A stretch of DNA of 64,000 nucleotides, taken from NCBI GenBank assembly GCA_004321915.1, contig SCQE01000077.1:1-64000 (forward strand), in the 5' to 3' direction. Position 1 is the first letter of the stretch, and every line of letters begins with the position of its first letter. The DNA comes from Nitrospirota bacterium (GTDB lineage: Bacteria; Nitrospirota; Thermodesulfovibrionia; Thermodesulfovibrionales; Dissulfurispiraceae). The notes below the pieces were generated by a model. The model made no database searches and was not told where the DNA came from. It was given only the letters and a program-made list of their open reading frames with translations. Positions 38,630 through 48,450 of the stretch are shown here, in pieces. The position numbers were made by a program, and so were the translations under genes.

Positions 38630-39994
38630 ATGCGTATTATCATAATTTCTGAATCTACGTATCCGTGGCTTAGATATATTTGGGAACAATTCTCCTCTAT
38701 TAACCTGCTGCTTACAAAGTACGAGTTTACAACGTATAATGGTAGCAAGGTATTAGGAAACCTTAACGAGGGTTCTTTTCTTGTAGAGTATGCCGAGACG
38801 CAACAATACAGTAATAGCTTTTTTATTCCTTTAAGTAACAAATTTGCTACTGACGATTATGTCTGGGTTAAGGACGATCTTCCGGTTTATAAAGGCACCA
38901 TTACGCATGACGGCGACTATGACCTCTTGTATAATGCTTTTGTGCATTTAAGCCGTCTGGAGGAGTGGAAATCGGAAAAGTGCGGCAACTTTATCGGCTC
39001 ATATTCTTCACAGCATCCGAGAAAGAACAAGGTAATATGGCGCATTCCTGTTGTCAATCATCTTTTCAACGAACTTGAGAAGCGATTGAAACGGATATTC
39101 CCAAGGGTGCGATTTGACAGGGGAACAAAGCCGGTTATTGAATTCTCACATGATGTTGATTATCTTGAAAAGACAGTGCAGCTAAGGCTAAAACAGACAG
39201 CCTTCGATTTTTTCAATGCAGGCAAACGCCTGATTAAAAGGGATTTAAGAGGAACCTTCTCAAAGATCAAAAAAGGGATTGGGTTTGCCATAAACAAATC
39301 CGATTATTGGTGCTTTGATTATTGGGAAAGATTGGAAAGTGAATTCAATATCAAATCGGTGTATTACTTCTTTGCCATGGCTGGAGTGAGAAAGAGATAT
39401 GATCTGAAACAGTGGCTTATTGATCCATCCTATAATATTTCTAATAACAAACGGCTTAAGGAGAAGTGCAAAGAGCTTATGGGAAAAGGGAATAGAATCG
39501 GGTTGCATGGAAGTTATAATTCCGCCATGGAAGAGGATCTGTTTATTAAAGAAAAAGAAGCATTGGAAAATGCCATTGCTCATAAGGTATCTAAAACAAG
39601 ACAGCATTGGTTGAACTACTACGAGAGCAAAACACCATATATACATGAGCGGGCAGGAATTGAAGAGGACTCTACTATTGGATTTAACGATATTTCAGGA
39701 TTCCGCTCAGGAGTAGCTTCCATGTATTATCCATACGACCACGGAAGGCAAAGACCGTTTTCTTTTAAGGTAATTCCTCTTGTCGTTATGGACTCACATT
39801 TGTATGACTATTCCAATAATAATGATACAGCTGATTTAAACTGGTTGTTAGATAACATGAACAAGGTAAAAAAGTTCTTTGTTTCTGTAAATTGGCATCA
39901 GCGGGTAATCAGTCCTGACTATAATTGGGCAGATAGTTTTAGTAAAATAGCTATGGAATATTATATAAATGAGAGAAATATCCAAAACAAATAA
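38630..39994 (+). CDS. Polysaccharide deacetylase-like protein
   Basis: 454 residues. The N-terminal ~140 residues form a separate unrecognised domain. Then IEFSHDVDYLEKT (170-182) matches the metal-binding Asp pair of NodB-type deacetylases, and RIGLHGSYNSA (289-299) the H-x-x-S/H motif. FKVIPLVVMDSHLYD and FVSVNWHQ near the end are like other deacetylases of O-antigen loci. It would remove an N-acetyl group or act on a lipid-linked sugar. The next gene overlaps its end by 26 bases. Confidence 0.68.
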   Translation: MRIIIISESTYPWLRYIWEQFSSINLLLTKYEFTTYNGSKVLGNLNEGSFLVEYAETQQYSNSFFIPLSNKFATDDYVWVKDDLPVYKGTITHDGDYDLLYNAFVHLSRLEEWKSEKCGNFIGSYSSQHPRKNKVIWRIPVVNHLFNELEKRLKRIFPRVRFDRGTKPVIEFSHDVDYLEKTVQLRLKQTAFDFFNAGKRLIKRDLRGTFSKIKKGIGFAINKSDYWCFDYWERLESEFNIKSVYYFFAMAGVRKRYDLKQWLIDPSYNISNNKRLKEKCKELMGKGNRIGLHGSYNSAMEEDLFIKEKEALENAIAHKVSKTRQHWLNYYESKTPYIHERAGIEEDSTIGFNDISGFRSGVASMYYPYDHGRQRPFSFKVIPLVVMDSHLYDYSNNNDTADLNWLLDNMNKVKKFFVSVNWHQRVISPDYNWADSFSKIAMEYYINERNIQNK

Positions 39995-41567
39995 GCTGCT
40001 TTTTTTCGACTGTGTTCCGTTTAATATTGGCATAGCCTCTCTGGCAGCTTATCTAAATTCTCCGGATACTAACCTGAGTGAAATGTGGGAAATTGAGTTG
40101 GCCATATTTCGTTGCAGTGTTGACGGTTATGAGATTAACACCGAAGAGACAGACAAAGATGCCTTGGTCTCGAACATTTTGGAGAGAAATCCGCGTGTTG
40201 TAGGGTTTTCAATCATGTCATCTTATTTTCCATTTTTTACCGGAATTGCAAGAAAAATAAAAGAACTTGCGCCTGAGGTCATAACAGTATGTGGCGGGGT
40301 TCATGCGACAATTGTTCCGGAACAGAGCTTTTCCACAGGAGTCTATGACTACCTGATAATTGGTGATGGCGAAGAAGGACTGAGGAAACTGCTGAACTAT
40401 ATTATTTCGCCAGAGAAAGCAGATATTAGAACTATCGATAACCTGATGTATCGCGATTCTGTATCAGAAGAAATCTGCAGGAATCCTAGTGTTCCCTATC
40501 ATGATCTTGACGCGCTGCCAGTACCGGATTACTCACTTTATCGTGAGCATATTCACAACACATTTATGATGGTGAAGTTTTCGCGTGGTTGTCCATACCA
40601 ATGTACATACTGTTCGGCCAACACACTTAACAAAGCATATAAAAAAGGGCAAAAAGTAGTCCGTTCGATGTCTGCAGCAAGGGCTATGAATGTCCTTGAG
40701 CATATGCTTCGGGATGCCCCTAGGACGAAAGCTATATGGTTTGTGGATGATAACTTCAGCCAAAGTTTTGAATTCATGAAAGAATTTCTGGGTAAATATA
40801 AAGAAAAGGTGAACTTGCCATACAGGGTTTTTGCAAATCCATTGGAGCTTGACGAAGAGAAGGTGCAACTCCTTAGCCGGACTGGATGTGAAACTATTAC
40901 TATCGGAATGCAGACATTAAATGATTTTGTTCGTAGGGACATCTGTAAGCGTCGGGAGACAAATGAAGATATTTTCCGTCTTTCAATTTTAGCCAATAAA
41001 TACAAAATAGCCCTCTATGTAGACCTGATATTTGGCCTGCCGACAGAATCTTTTGAAATGATAGAAGCAGCACTTCCGTTTGCGGCAGTTTTACAAATAG
41101 GGCGGTTTGCCACATTCAACCTCGTATTACTTCCAGGTACACAGATGGTTGATATTGCTGTTGTGCATGGAATGATAAGCCCGCAGGAGAAAGGGAAGGT
41201 GGAAAATGGTGACATAATTGGTGATTTTTCCTTTTTCGGTTCAATGAAAAAAGACAATAAGCGTTATATGAGGCTGGCAGTCATGCTGTCCATGTTCCCT
41301 CTAATTCCTGTCTTTTTGCGCAAGCTGATGGTAAGGCTGTATATTTATAAAATCCTGCCAGCATCGCCTCTACTCAGGAATATCTTTTATGGATTTTATG
41401 CTTTGATTTCGAATAGGCGCATAGACAAAGGGCATATAATAGATCACTTGAGAAAGATTTATACACATGTTATTCATAAGGCTATGATGGGGGTAAACAG
41501 GTCATCACAGAATCTCTTCAAGCTTGAGTTCACAACAGCAAAAGATGGAACAAACAATGAAAGATAG
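39969..41567 (+). CDS. B12-binding-domain radical SAM protein (1)
   Basis: 532 residues. Residues about 20-150 form a cobalamin-binding-type Rossmann domain (VVGFSIMSSYFPFFTGIA, VCGGVHATIVPE, YLIIGDGEEGL) that lacks an obvious DxHxxG. SRGCPYQCTYC provides Cys208, Cys212 and Cys215 for the 4Fe-4S cluster. Such enzymes methylate unactivated carbons or phosphinates, or rearrange skeletons. Substrate unknown. It overlaps both neighbours. Confidence 0.88.
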   Translation: MREISKTNKLLFFDCVPFNIGIASLAAYLNSPDTNLSEMWEIELAIFRCSVDGYEINTEETDKDALVSNILERNPRVVGFSIMSSYFPFFTGIARKIKELAPEVITVCGGVHATIVPEQSFSTGVYDYLIIGDGEEGLRKLLNYIISPEKADIRTIDNLMYRDSVSEEICRNPSVPYHDLDALPVPDYSLYREHIHNTFMMVKFSRGCPYQCTYCSANTLNKAYKKGQKVVRSMSAARAMNVLEHMLRDAPRTKAIWFVDDNFSQSFEFMKEFLGKYKEKVNLPYRVFANPLELDEEKVQLLSRTGCETITIGMQTLNDFVRRDICKRRETNEDIFRLSILANKYKIALYVDLIFGLPTESFEMIEAALPFAAVLQIGRFATFNLVLLPGTQMVDIAVVHGMISPQEKGKVENGDIIGDFSFFGSMKKDNKRYMRLAVMLSMFPLIPVFLRKLMVRLYIYKILPASPLLRNIFYGFYALISNRRIDKGHIIDHLRKIYTHVIHKAMMGVNRSSQNLFKLEFTTAKDGTNNER

Positions 41568-43152
41568 GCCTTCCACTATGGACATTTACAAAAAAATTGT
41601 AAAACTTAACGTTCCTAGGTTGCTTTCTATCTATAATATGGATAGTTATTCTGCAACATATGGTTATGGCGACAGACGTTATTGGGGATGGAAACTGACC
41701 GACTTTGTGAATGGAACCTTTCAGGGAGGAGTTCATTCTTTGGCAATTGCTTTAAAACTTAAAATTATAGAAAATGAACATTTTGCATTAGACGTAATAG
41801 ATAAGGCAATACGTGCAGTACAAACAATGCAATCAAAGAAAGGGTCTATGGTTGAAGCATATCATGGAGAGCATTCTTTCTGTGTTACTGCGTTGGTGGC
41901 TTTTGATGTCTTGTCATCTGTCAAGCATTTGGGACATAGAATTAGTTTTAGCAAGAAAAATGAATATCTTAAAATTGTAGAACCATTAATATGCTTTATT
42001 ACGCGTGTCAGTGAAGAGCATGGAATTATTTCTAACCATTTGGCTACAGCTGTCGCAGCAATTTCGATATGGAATAAACTTACCAATAACAACAACATTA
42101 GAGATAGAGAATTATTGAAAATAATCTATGAAAACCAATCGGAAGAAGGGTGGTATCGGGAATATGAAGGCGCAGACCCAGGCTACCAGACTCTTTGCAC
42201 TTATTATCTAAGTTCAGCCTATGAAGAGACAGGTGATGAAGAATTAAAGGCAAGTTTAATCAGAAGCGCCGCTTTTCTTAAGTATTTCATTCACCCTGAT
42301 GGCACAGTTGGCGGCCTATATGGATCAAGAAACACGGAAGTTTATTATCCTGGCGGGATAGTAGGCCTGGCCGATTTATCAGATGACTTTTCCCTGCTTG
42401 CAACAGAATTGCAAAAAGGTGTGGTGCAGGGACATCATATTTTTCCTGAAAATGTTGACATCGAAAATTTTGTTCCATTATTAAATTCATATAGTGTTGC
42501 GGCACTGTATTGTGAAAAGGGCTATAATATTTCTAAACTTACTCCCCCTTATGCAGAGAGCTGTGAAAAAGACTTCGGGGATGCAGGTATTTACATTAAA
42601 TCCACAAAGAGATATTACGCGATAACGAATTACAAAAAAGGAGGAACTATAAAAGTTTTTGATAAGATGACCGGCAAAATTGATATTGAAGATGGAGGAT
42701 TATTCGGAGAGCTTGAGAATGGAACAAAATTCTCAACTCAACAGATAGATAGTTCTATTGATTTTGCTGATAAAGAGATTAAGACGAACTTATATATGAT
42801 GAACGAGGCTTATCCAACTCCATTACAATTTATTTTGTTAAGGCTCTTGTCAATTACTCTGTTCAGATCATTGTATTTGGGGAATATGTTTAAAAAATTG
42901 ATAGTCAAAATGCTTATGACCGGGAAAAGAAAAATTGACGGTGATGTTCTAAGAAAATTCAGCTTTTTTGAAGACAGGATATTAGTGAAAGAAATAATAA
43001 AAAGGCCTAAAAACTGCAGGACAATCGGCCATTCAGGAAAATGTAAGTCTATACACATGGCTTCGAGCGGATATTTCAATCGACAGATGGAACAAATGCC
43101 TGAAAAATCAGATATTGTGGTAATAAGTGAAGCCCCTTATATCACGTCTTAA
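41557..43152 (+). CDS. Uncharacterised helical protein, possible alpha/alpha-toroid
   Basis: About 531 residues; I do not recognise the family with confidence. Residues 25-330 contain spaced helical repeats with Gly-rich turns (GVHSLAIALKLK, EHSFCVTALVAFDVL, GYQTLCTYYLSSAYEETGD, HPDGTVGGLYGSRNTEVYYPGG), as in prenyltransferase/terpene-cyclase-like or glycosidase toroids. The rest (about 350-531) looks beta-rich and basic. No catalytic motif identified. Start ATG 41557 or 41545; both overlap the radical SAM gene. It is placed between a radical SAM enzyme and a DegT aminotransferase. Confidence 0.6.
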   Translation: MKDRPSTMDIYKKIVKLNVPRLLSIYNMDSYSATYGYGDRRYWGWKLTDFVNGTFQGGVHSLAIALKLKIIENEHFALDVIDKAIRAVQTMQSKKGSMVEAYHGEHSFCVTALVAFDVLSSVKHLGHRISFSKKNEYLKIVEPLICFITRVSEEHGIISNHLATAVAAISIWNKLTNNNNIRDRELLKIIYENQSEEGWYREYEGADPGYQTLCTYYLSSAYEETGDEELKASLIRSAAFLKYFIHPDGTVGGLYGSRNTEVYYPGGIVGLADLSDDFSLLATELQKGVVQGHHIFPENVDIENFVPLLNSYSVAALYCEKGYNISKLTPPYAESCEKDFGDAGIYIKSTKRYYAITNYKKGGTIKVFDKMTGKIDIEDGGLFGELENGTKFSTQQIDSSIDFADKEIKTNLYMMNEAYPTPLQFILLRLLSITLFRSLYLGNMFKKLIVKMLMTGKRKIDGDVLRKFSFFEDRILVKEIIKRPKNCRTIGHSGKCKSIHMASSGYFNRQMEQMPEKSDIVVISEAPYITS

Positions 43153-44284
43153 ACCATATTATAATTCAAAAGAATTCATTGCTGCTGTTTTGCCGACCAT
43201 TGGCAACATTGAAAGCTTTGAAATGGAATTTGCAGAAAAGTTTGAATGTAAATCGGGAATCATGTTTCCATACGGCAGGAGTGGTTTGTATTCGCTTTTT
43301 AAAATTTGGCAGTTGTCTAATGATGAAATTATCTGCCCGGCTTATACCTGCGTAGTTGTTGCACACGCGATAGTTCTCTCCGGTAATATTCCTGTTTTTG
43401 TTGATTGCGAAGAAGGCAGTTTCAATATGAGTTATGCCGGGATCAGAAATGTTATTACTGAAAAAACAAGAGCAATTGTGGTGACGCATCTTTTTGGATA
43501 TCCAATGGATGTTGGCATGATAAATAAAATAGTTGAAGAGGCAGAAGAAAAATATGGGAATAAGATTTATATCATACAGGATGTTGCGCATGCATTTGGA
43601 GCAAAGTGGAATGGAGAGATGGTCACAAAATATGGAGATGCATCAATATTCGGATTAAATATAAGCAAAATCATAAATTCAATTTTTGGAGGAATGGTAA
43701 TCACAAATGATGATGTTATATATAAGAAGCTTATTGAATACAGGAACAACAACTTTCCCAAACAGAATGTATCGCGAAGCCTGAAAAGATTTATCTATTT
43801 GGTTAGCGTGTATATAGCATTTAATAAGTTTATTTATACTCTGGTGAACTGGCTCGAGAATAAAGGTTTTCTTGACAGGTTTGTAAAGTACTACGATGAA
43901 AGCGTTATAGATTTCCCTTGTGACTGGAATTATTATCCTGTAGAAATTGAAGCAAGAGTTGGGCTTGTACAGTTAAGGAAATATGATGAAATAATTCAAA
44001 AAAGAACAAGCAAATCTATTAAGTATGCAGAATACTTTAAAAATGATGACAGAATAAAATTAGTACCTCTTTCAGAAGGAGCAACATGTAGTCATTTTGT
44101 GGGTTTGGTCAGTGACCGGGATAAGTGGATTGCTGAATATAGAGAAAGGGGGATTCAACTGGGCACTATTATTGACTATTCAGTTCCCTATATGTCCGCA
44201 TATGAAAAGTACAGGAGGGGTGAATATCCTGTTTCAAGGTTCTATTCGGAACACATAATAAATTTTCCCAATTGGCCTGAGTAG
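43127..44284 (+). CDS. DegT-family PLP aminotransferase, divergent
   Basis: 385 residues from GTG 43127. PYGRSGLYSLFKIW (48-61) stands for the phosphate loop, QDVAHAFGAKW (151-161) supplies Asp152, and FGLNISKIINSIFGG has Lys181 as Schiff base. It is longer in the C-terminal half than the other family members here, with a segment at about 210-245 rich in aromatics. It probably transaminates a substrate of the adjacent formyltransferase. It overlaps the preceding gene by 26 bases. Confidence 0.85.
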   Translation: MKPLISRLKPYYNSKEFIAAVLPTIGNIESFEMEFAEKFECKSGIMFPYGRSGLYSLFKIWQLSNDEIICPAYTCVVVAHAIVLSGNIPVFVDCEEGSFNMSYAGIRNVITEKTRAIVVTHLFGYPMDVGMINKIVEEAEEKYGNKIYIIQDVAHAFGAKWNGEMVTKYGDASIFGLNISKIINSIFGGMVITNDDVIYKKLIEYRNNNFPKQNVSRSLKRFIYLVSVYIAFNKFIYTLVNWLENKGFLDRFVKYYDESVIDFPCDWNYYPVEIEARVGLVQLRKYDEIIQKRTSKSIKYAEYFKNDDRIKLVPLSEGATCSHFVGLVSDRDKWIAEYRERGIQLGTIIDYSVPYMSAYEKYRRGEYPVSRFYSEHIINFPNWPE

Positions 44285-44305
44285 ATGGTATTTAGGTATT
44301 AGAAG

Positions 44306-45076
44306 ATGAACATCATTATAATAAGTGGCTCTCGAAGCTGGATGCTGGATATTTCAACCCAGCTAATTGCGATGATGCCAGGTAAGGTTGTGGGGCTGAT
44401 TACTGAAGATTTAGGCTCTTTTAGAAATGTATTGAAACATTTCATAAGGAGGCGCAAGCGATACGGTCTAATAAAAACTCTTGACCAGATTTTTCTTCAA
44501 TTGTTCCTGATGGTGCGGGGAGATAAAACACCACGAAAGCATAATAGTGAATTGCCTTTTGAAATGAAAAATATAAGCAGGATGCAGACATCTGATATCA
44601 ATAGTACATCTGTCAGAGAGTTTATTATCTTTAAAAAAGGGGATATCATTGTAAATATTGGTGGAGGATTGCTGCGCGATAAAACCTATGGCGCAGCAAG
44701 GATCTGTTCATTGAATATTCATTCTGGGATTACTCCGAGATACCGGGGAACTAATCCGAATGTCTGGGCTATATACGAAGGAAACCTGTCGTGTGTAGGC
44801 GTAACAGTTCACAAAATAGACGCTGGTATAGATACTGGTGAAGTTCTTTTCCAGAAGAAAATCGATGTTTTTAAAGGGCAGGATACTCTTGAATCTATTA
44901 CTGTACAGGCTTTTGAAGAAGGGATTAAAGGGATCCAGACTGTGTTAAACTACTATGAAATGCACGGGAGCTTTCCGGTTGCTGATGTAGGATCAATGGA
45001 TGACCGAATATATGGCTGGTATGGGTTGTCCCATTATATGCGGGCTGAAAAAATCTTAAATAACTTTCTTGTTTAA
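44306..45076 (+). CDS. Formyltransferase family protein, intact active site
   Basis: 256 residues. SLNIHSGITPRYRGTNP holds the catalytic Asn137 and His139, and IDAGIDTGEVLF holds Asp176, so the Asn-His-Asp triad of 10-formyl-THF enzymes is complete, in contrast to the pair at 14327-15698. The N-terminal ~80 residues are unlike methionyl-tRNA formyltransferase, and its tRNA-binding C-terminal domain is absent. A sugar or amino-acid amine is the probable acceptor; the gene before is an aminotransferase and the gene after an acyl carrier protein. Confidence 0.85.
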   Translation: MNIIIISGSRSWMLDISTQLIAMMPGKVVGLITEDLGSFRNVLKHFIRRRKRYGLIKTLDQIFLQLFLMVRGDKTPRKHNSELPFEMKNISRMQTSDINSTSVREFIIFKKGDIIVNIGGGLLRDKTYGAARICSLNIHSGITPRYRGTNPNVWAIYEGNLSCVGVTVHKIDAGIDTGEVLFQKKIDVFKGQDTLESITVQAFEEGIKGIQTVLNYYEMHGSFPVADVGSMDDRIYGWYGLSHYMRAEKILNNFLV

Positions 45077-45107
45077 GGTTAGAACCTTCTGAAATTAATT
45101 GAAAAAC

Positions 45108-45353
45108 ATGACAGTTTCTTTTAAGGACATGAAGGAAATGCTTGATACAGTTTTTGAAAATTGCGCTTCGGAAATAACTGAAAGATCCACGTATCTGGAT
45201 ATTGAGGATTGGGATTCCATGGCGCATATCTCATTAATGGTTGCTTTACAGGAAAAATATAAGATAGAGATTCCTGATGCAATTATAACTGAGCTGACAT
45301 CTGTAGCAAAAATATTAAATTTTCTGGGGTCCATAGAAAAAAAATATGAATAA
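45108..45353 (+). CDS. Stand-alone acyl carrier protein
   Basis: 81 residues, acidic and helical. EDWDSMAHISLM contains the phosphopantetheine-attachment Ser37 in the D-S-M motif, and the following VALQEKYKIEIPD is typical of ACP/PCP helix III. A TTG at 45099 would add three residues; ATG 45108 is preferred. Its stop overlaps the next gene by eight bases. A dedicated carrier next to an AMP-forming ligase (50021) means an acyl or aminoacyl thioester is an intermediate in this cassette. Confidence 0.9.
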   Translation: MTVSFKDMKEMLDTVFENCASEITERSTYLDIEDWDSMAHISLMVALQEKYKIEIPDAIITELTSVAKILNFLGSIEKKYE

Positions 45354-47190
45354 TCAATTTGACAGTATTCTTATAAATGTTCCAGTAAGCAGCCCGCTCC
45401 ACCCTCAGGCGAATTTACCCTTGTTAAAGGGGTACTTAACTTCCCATGGTTTTAACTCAAAGGTCATCGATAGTAATATCCTGTTTTTCCATTATTATCT
45501 TGGTCTTACCGACAGTCATAAATTAAAACTTGGTATTGAGGAATGTTTTGAGAACCCTATAAGCATTCTATCTTTTTATAGTGATATTGAAAAACAGCTT
45601 TGGAAGAAGAACAGGGAGAATGAGGGTCTCGATGTCGGGTTAAGATATGTAAATCTGAAATATGACAGGACAAAGTTTGACAGCGTACTTGCAGCTGTAA
45701 AAGACAAAAAAGCCAATCCTTTTATAGCATTCTATGAGCAGTTCATTGAAACCAATATCAGAAATACCGGTGCAAGAATTGTAGGTATTGCGATTACCTT
45801 CCAGGACCAGATTATAGCTGCTTTTACATTAGCCAGGCTGTTAAGAAAGCATTTCCCCTCTATGAAAATAGTAATGGGCGGACAGATGGTCACCAGATGT
45901 TACGACACTATGATTAAGCACAGTGGCCTCTGCAGCTACTATGATTACGTGGCACTGTGGGAAGGAGAGAAAACGCTTCTTGATATACACAGAAAGGTAA
46001 TAAGAAATGAGAATGTTGAGATGATAAATGTTGTGGACATTAATGAAATGACCTATAACATTAATCGACAGATGAATGCTCCTTTGTCAGATGAAATCCC
46101 CTCTCCAGACTTCAGTGATATTGATTTCAATCTCTATTTCTTTCCAGAAATGCTTGTTCCACTTCAGACTACGCGGGGATGTTATGGGAAATGCGAGTTT
46201 TGCGCCATCCCATTCGGGGCGAACTCATACAGGATGAGGCGCGTTGAGCGCATTATAAGGGACATAGAAAATATTCAGGAGTATACATTTGCAACATACA
46301 GAAGAAAGGCGACGTATTTCAAATTCATGGAGGATACATCATCCCCTTCTCTCCTCTATTCATTGTCAGAAGAGATTGAAAAAAGAGGGATAGATGCAAA
46401 GTGGGAAACATTCGCCAGGCTTGAGAAAACATTCATGAAACCCGGATTTATGGAACAGCTCTTCAGTGGAGGATGCAGAAAAATCCATTGGGGACTGGAG
46501 TCAAGCGACCCTTCTGTTCTTCAGCAGATGAACAAAAAGACAACTGCCCAGGATTCAGACATGATCCTTGAGTTGTCGGCGAAAGCAGGAATATTGAACT
46601 TTTGCTTCATCTTGGTTGGCTTTCCTGGAGAGACTGACGAAGCTCGTGAGAATATGGCGCAATATATAATTCACAATCTGAATATTCACACAATAACAAT
46701 TGCAACATTTGATCTCACAAGGGGAGCGCCGATGGAACGTGAATTTGTTCCAGATAATCCCTACCATCTGGAAATGCGGCCCGCCATGGACTTTCAGGTG
46801 CGTTTGCCATATCTTGTAAACGGTGAAAACTGGAAAGGGAAAATTATCCCAAGCGCGCACAAAATTATGCTTGATGTCGTAAGGGAGAGACCAGATATTG
46901 GATTTATGACTCTTTTCCCTGATCAAATTCGTTCTATATATTGTGAAAAATTTACAAACGCCTGGGGACAGATTTTTCTTGAGAGATACGGCAGGGAAAG
47001 CATAACGGAAATGCTTACACATACCGAAAAATACATAAATGATTATAAGAACAAGCATGACATAGATCCAGCTCTTCTACCTGAACCGCTCCGGCGGGAA
47101 CATTTCAGGACAAAGGAAGATCTTAAGCTTATTGCTTCGGCTATTATGACCAGAAAGGATTATGAAAGTAGAAGGGCTGATCAGGTTTGA
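45346..47190 (+). CDS. B12-binding-domain radical SAM protein (2)
   Basis: 614 residues. Cobalamin-binding-like domain at about 8-220 (NVPVSSPLHPQANLPLLKGYL, VMGGQMVTRCYD), then TTRGCYGKCEFC with Cys279, Cys283 and Cys286. HWGLESSDPSVLQQMNK and GFPGETDEARENM are usual for class B/E-like members. The C-terminal ~150 residues are a less conserved extension. Directly coupled to the ACP gene by an eight-base overlap, so it may act on an ACP-bound substrate. Confidence 0.88.
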   Translation: MNNQFDSILINVPVSSPLHPQANLPLLKGYLTSHGFNSKVIDSNILFFHYYLGLTDSHKLKLGIEECFENPISILSFYSDIEKQLWKKNRENEGLDVGLRYVNLKYDRTKFDSVLAAVKDKKANPFIAFYEQFIETNIRNTGARIVGIAITFQDQIIAAFTLARLLRKHFPSMKIVMGGQMVTRCYDTMIKHSGLCSYYDYVALWEGEKTLLDIHRKVIRNENVEMINVVDINEMTYNINRQMNAPLSDEIPSPDFSDIDFNLYFFPEMLVPLQTTRGCYGKCEFCAIPFGANSYRMRRVERIIRDIENIQEYTFATYRRKATYFKFMEDTSSPSLLYSLSEEIEKRGIDAKWETFARLEKTFMKPGFMEQLFSGGCRKIHWGLESSDPSVLQQMNKKTTAQDSDMILELSAKAGILNFCFILVGFPGETDEARENMAQYIIHNLNIHTITIATFDLTRGAPMEREFVPDNPYHLEMRPAMDFQVRLPYLVNGENWKGKIIPSAHKIMLDVVRERPDIGFMTLFPDQIRSIYCEKFTNAWGQIFLERYGRESITEMLTHTEKYINDYKNKHDIDPALLPEPLRREHFRTKEDLKLIASAIMTRKDYESRRADQV

Positions 47191-47216
47191 TGGTGTAATC
47201 TACTGAAGGATATAGA

Positions 47217-48440
47217 GTGACTAAACAGGCAAAAATAATTGAACTGAACGAATATTTGAGTGGCATTAATGCAATGCTTAAGATGGAAGAGCAGCAGGAT
47301 TGGTTTATCAAGCTCGAAGATAAGGCACAAAAAGGAATGGAACTTTTTAATGCTTCTGATGAAAACGAGCAAAAAAGAGTGTTGGATGAGTTTTACAGAC
47401 GTGTCAGGACAGAGGAGTTGAAGGCATGGTACAGTGAGCCGCAGGGGAATTCAGTTTTTCAGGGCACATCGATAAGCTCACTGACTATCCCCTATGAGGT
47501 TAAATCCCCCTTGAATCTCCGTTCTGTTGCTGATCTTGAGGAACGCGTTGCTAATGCATATATAAAACTGCATGGTAAATATTCTGCTATGGTAAAAAAT
47601 GCCATCATTGAGGATATTGATGAATGGTTGAATGAAGGGCTCTATTACGGAGTCGTTCTGAGTTCAAAGATAATATCTCAAGCTTTTGACCTGGCAGTAA
47701 AATATGATGATGTGGTCATGAAGATTGGGAAACATGTAATTGACCCACATGAGATAACAACTTTTCCGGATGATGTAAGACGCGAGTATTTTGAGAAATG
47801 TCTTAAATATATAAGAATTTTCGAAGGGACTGATCTGGAACAGCGGGAGCTTGAGTCAAGTCTTGTTCTTGCTGATATAAGCAAGCCGAACATACGGAAA
47901 TATAAGAACAAAATTCTTCTTGCTCCGGTTAGATGCAATGAGATTGCTGCATTGCTCTCCGAGGGTATTATCCGGCGTATAAAGGAAAAATCATCTGGCA
48001 AAATAAATCCCAGGGGCCTGACAGTTGTAATTTATGATACGGATACGCCCTATACATATCACCGTATAATGGGTTACTACGGAAGGAAACCCTCCCCTGT
48101 TTTACCAGGGCTTATCGTTCTGGGGGCAAGTGGCACGATTGATGCTTTCAGGTGGTTGTATGCTTACAGGACAAGTCTCATTGCCCAAAAGATAATGAAG
48201 GGTTCTCTTTACTCTGAAGTTCACAAAAACTTTGTCCCATTCGTTTTCTTTGGAGTGCTGGTTCCACGTGACGCTGAAATATTGCTGGATATGGATAATC
48301 TTCACATGCTCCGTTATAAAGGGAATATTGCGCCAGACCTTGAATTTTTCTATATTGTGTCTGAACTGATAAAGTTTGTTGGCGGAAATGCCCCGAGATT
48401 TTCCTGGGATAGTTTCAGAAAAAAACACCATGTGAAATGA
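47217..48440 (+). CDS. Uncharacterised protein next to the radical SAM/ACP genes
   Basis: 407 residues; I do not recognise it. No membrane segment or signal peptide. The N-terminal ~70 residues are charged and helical. The middle has ILLAPVRCNEIAALLSEG, and the C-terminal half VVIYDTDTPYTYHRIMGYY, LPGLIVLGASGTIDAFRW and FVFFGVLVPRDAEIL suggest alternating beta strands and helices, a globular enzyme-like fold. GTG 47217 is preceded by GAAGGA at a good distance. It lies between a radical SAM enzyme and the Ntn-hydrolase fusion, so a role in that cassette is likely. Confidence 0.7.
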   Translation: MTKQAKIIELNEYLSGINAMLKMEEQQDWFIKLEDKAQKGMELFNASDENEQKRVLDEFYRRVRTEELKAWYSEPQGNSVFQGTSISSLTIPYEVKSPLNLRSVADLEERVANAYIKLHGKYSAMVKNAIIEDIDEWLNEGLYYGVVLSSKIISQAFDLAVKYDDVVMKIGKHVIDPHEITTFPDDVRREYFEKCLKYIRIFEGTDLEQRELESSLVLADISKPNIRKYKNKILLAPVRCNEIAALLSEGIIRRIKEKSSGKINPRGLTVVIYDTDTPYTYHRIMGYYGRKPSPVLPGLIVLGASGTIDAFRWLYAYRTSLIAQKIMKGSLYSEVHKNFVPFVFFGVLVPRDAEILLDMDNLHMLRYKGNIAPDLEFFYIVSELIKFVGGNAPRFSWDSFRKKHHVK

Positions 48441-48450
48441 GGGAAAATAT

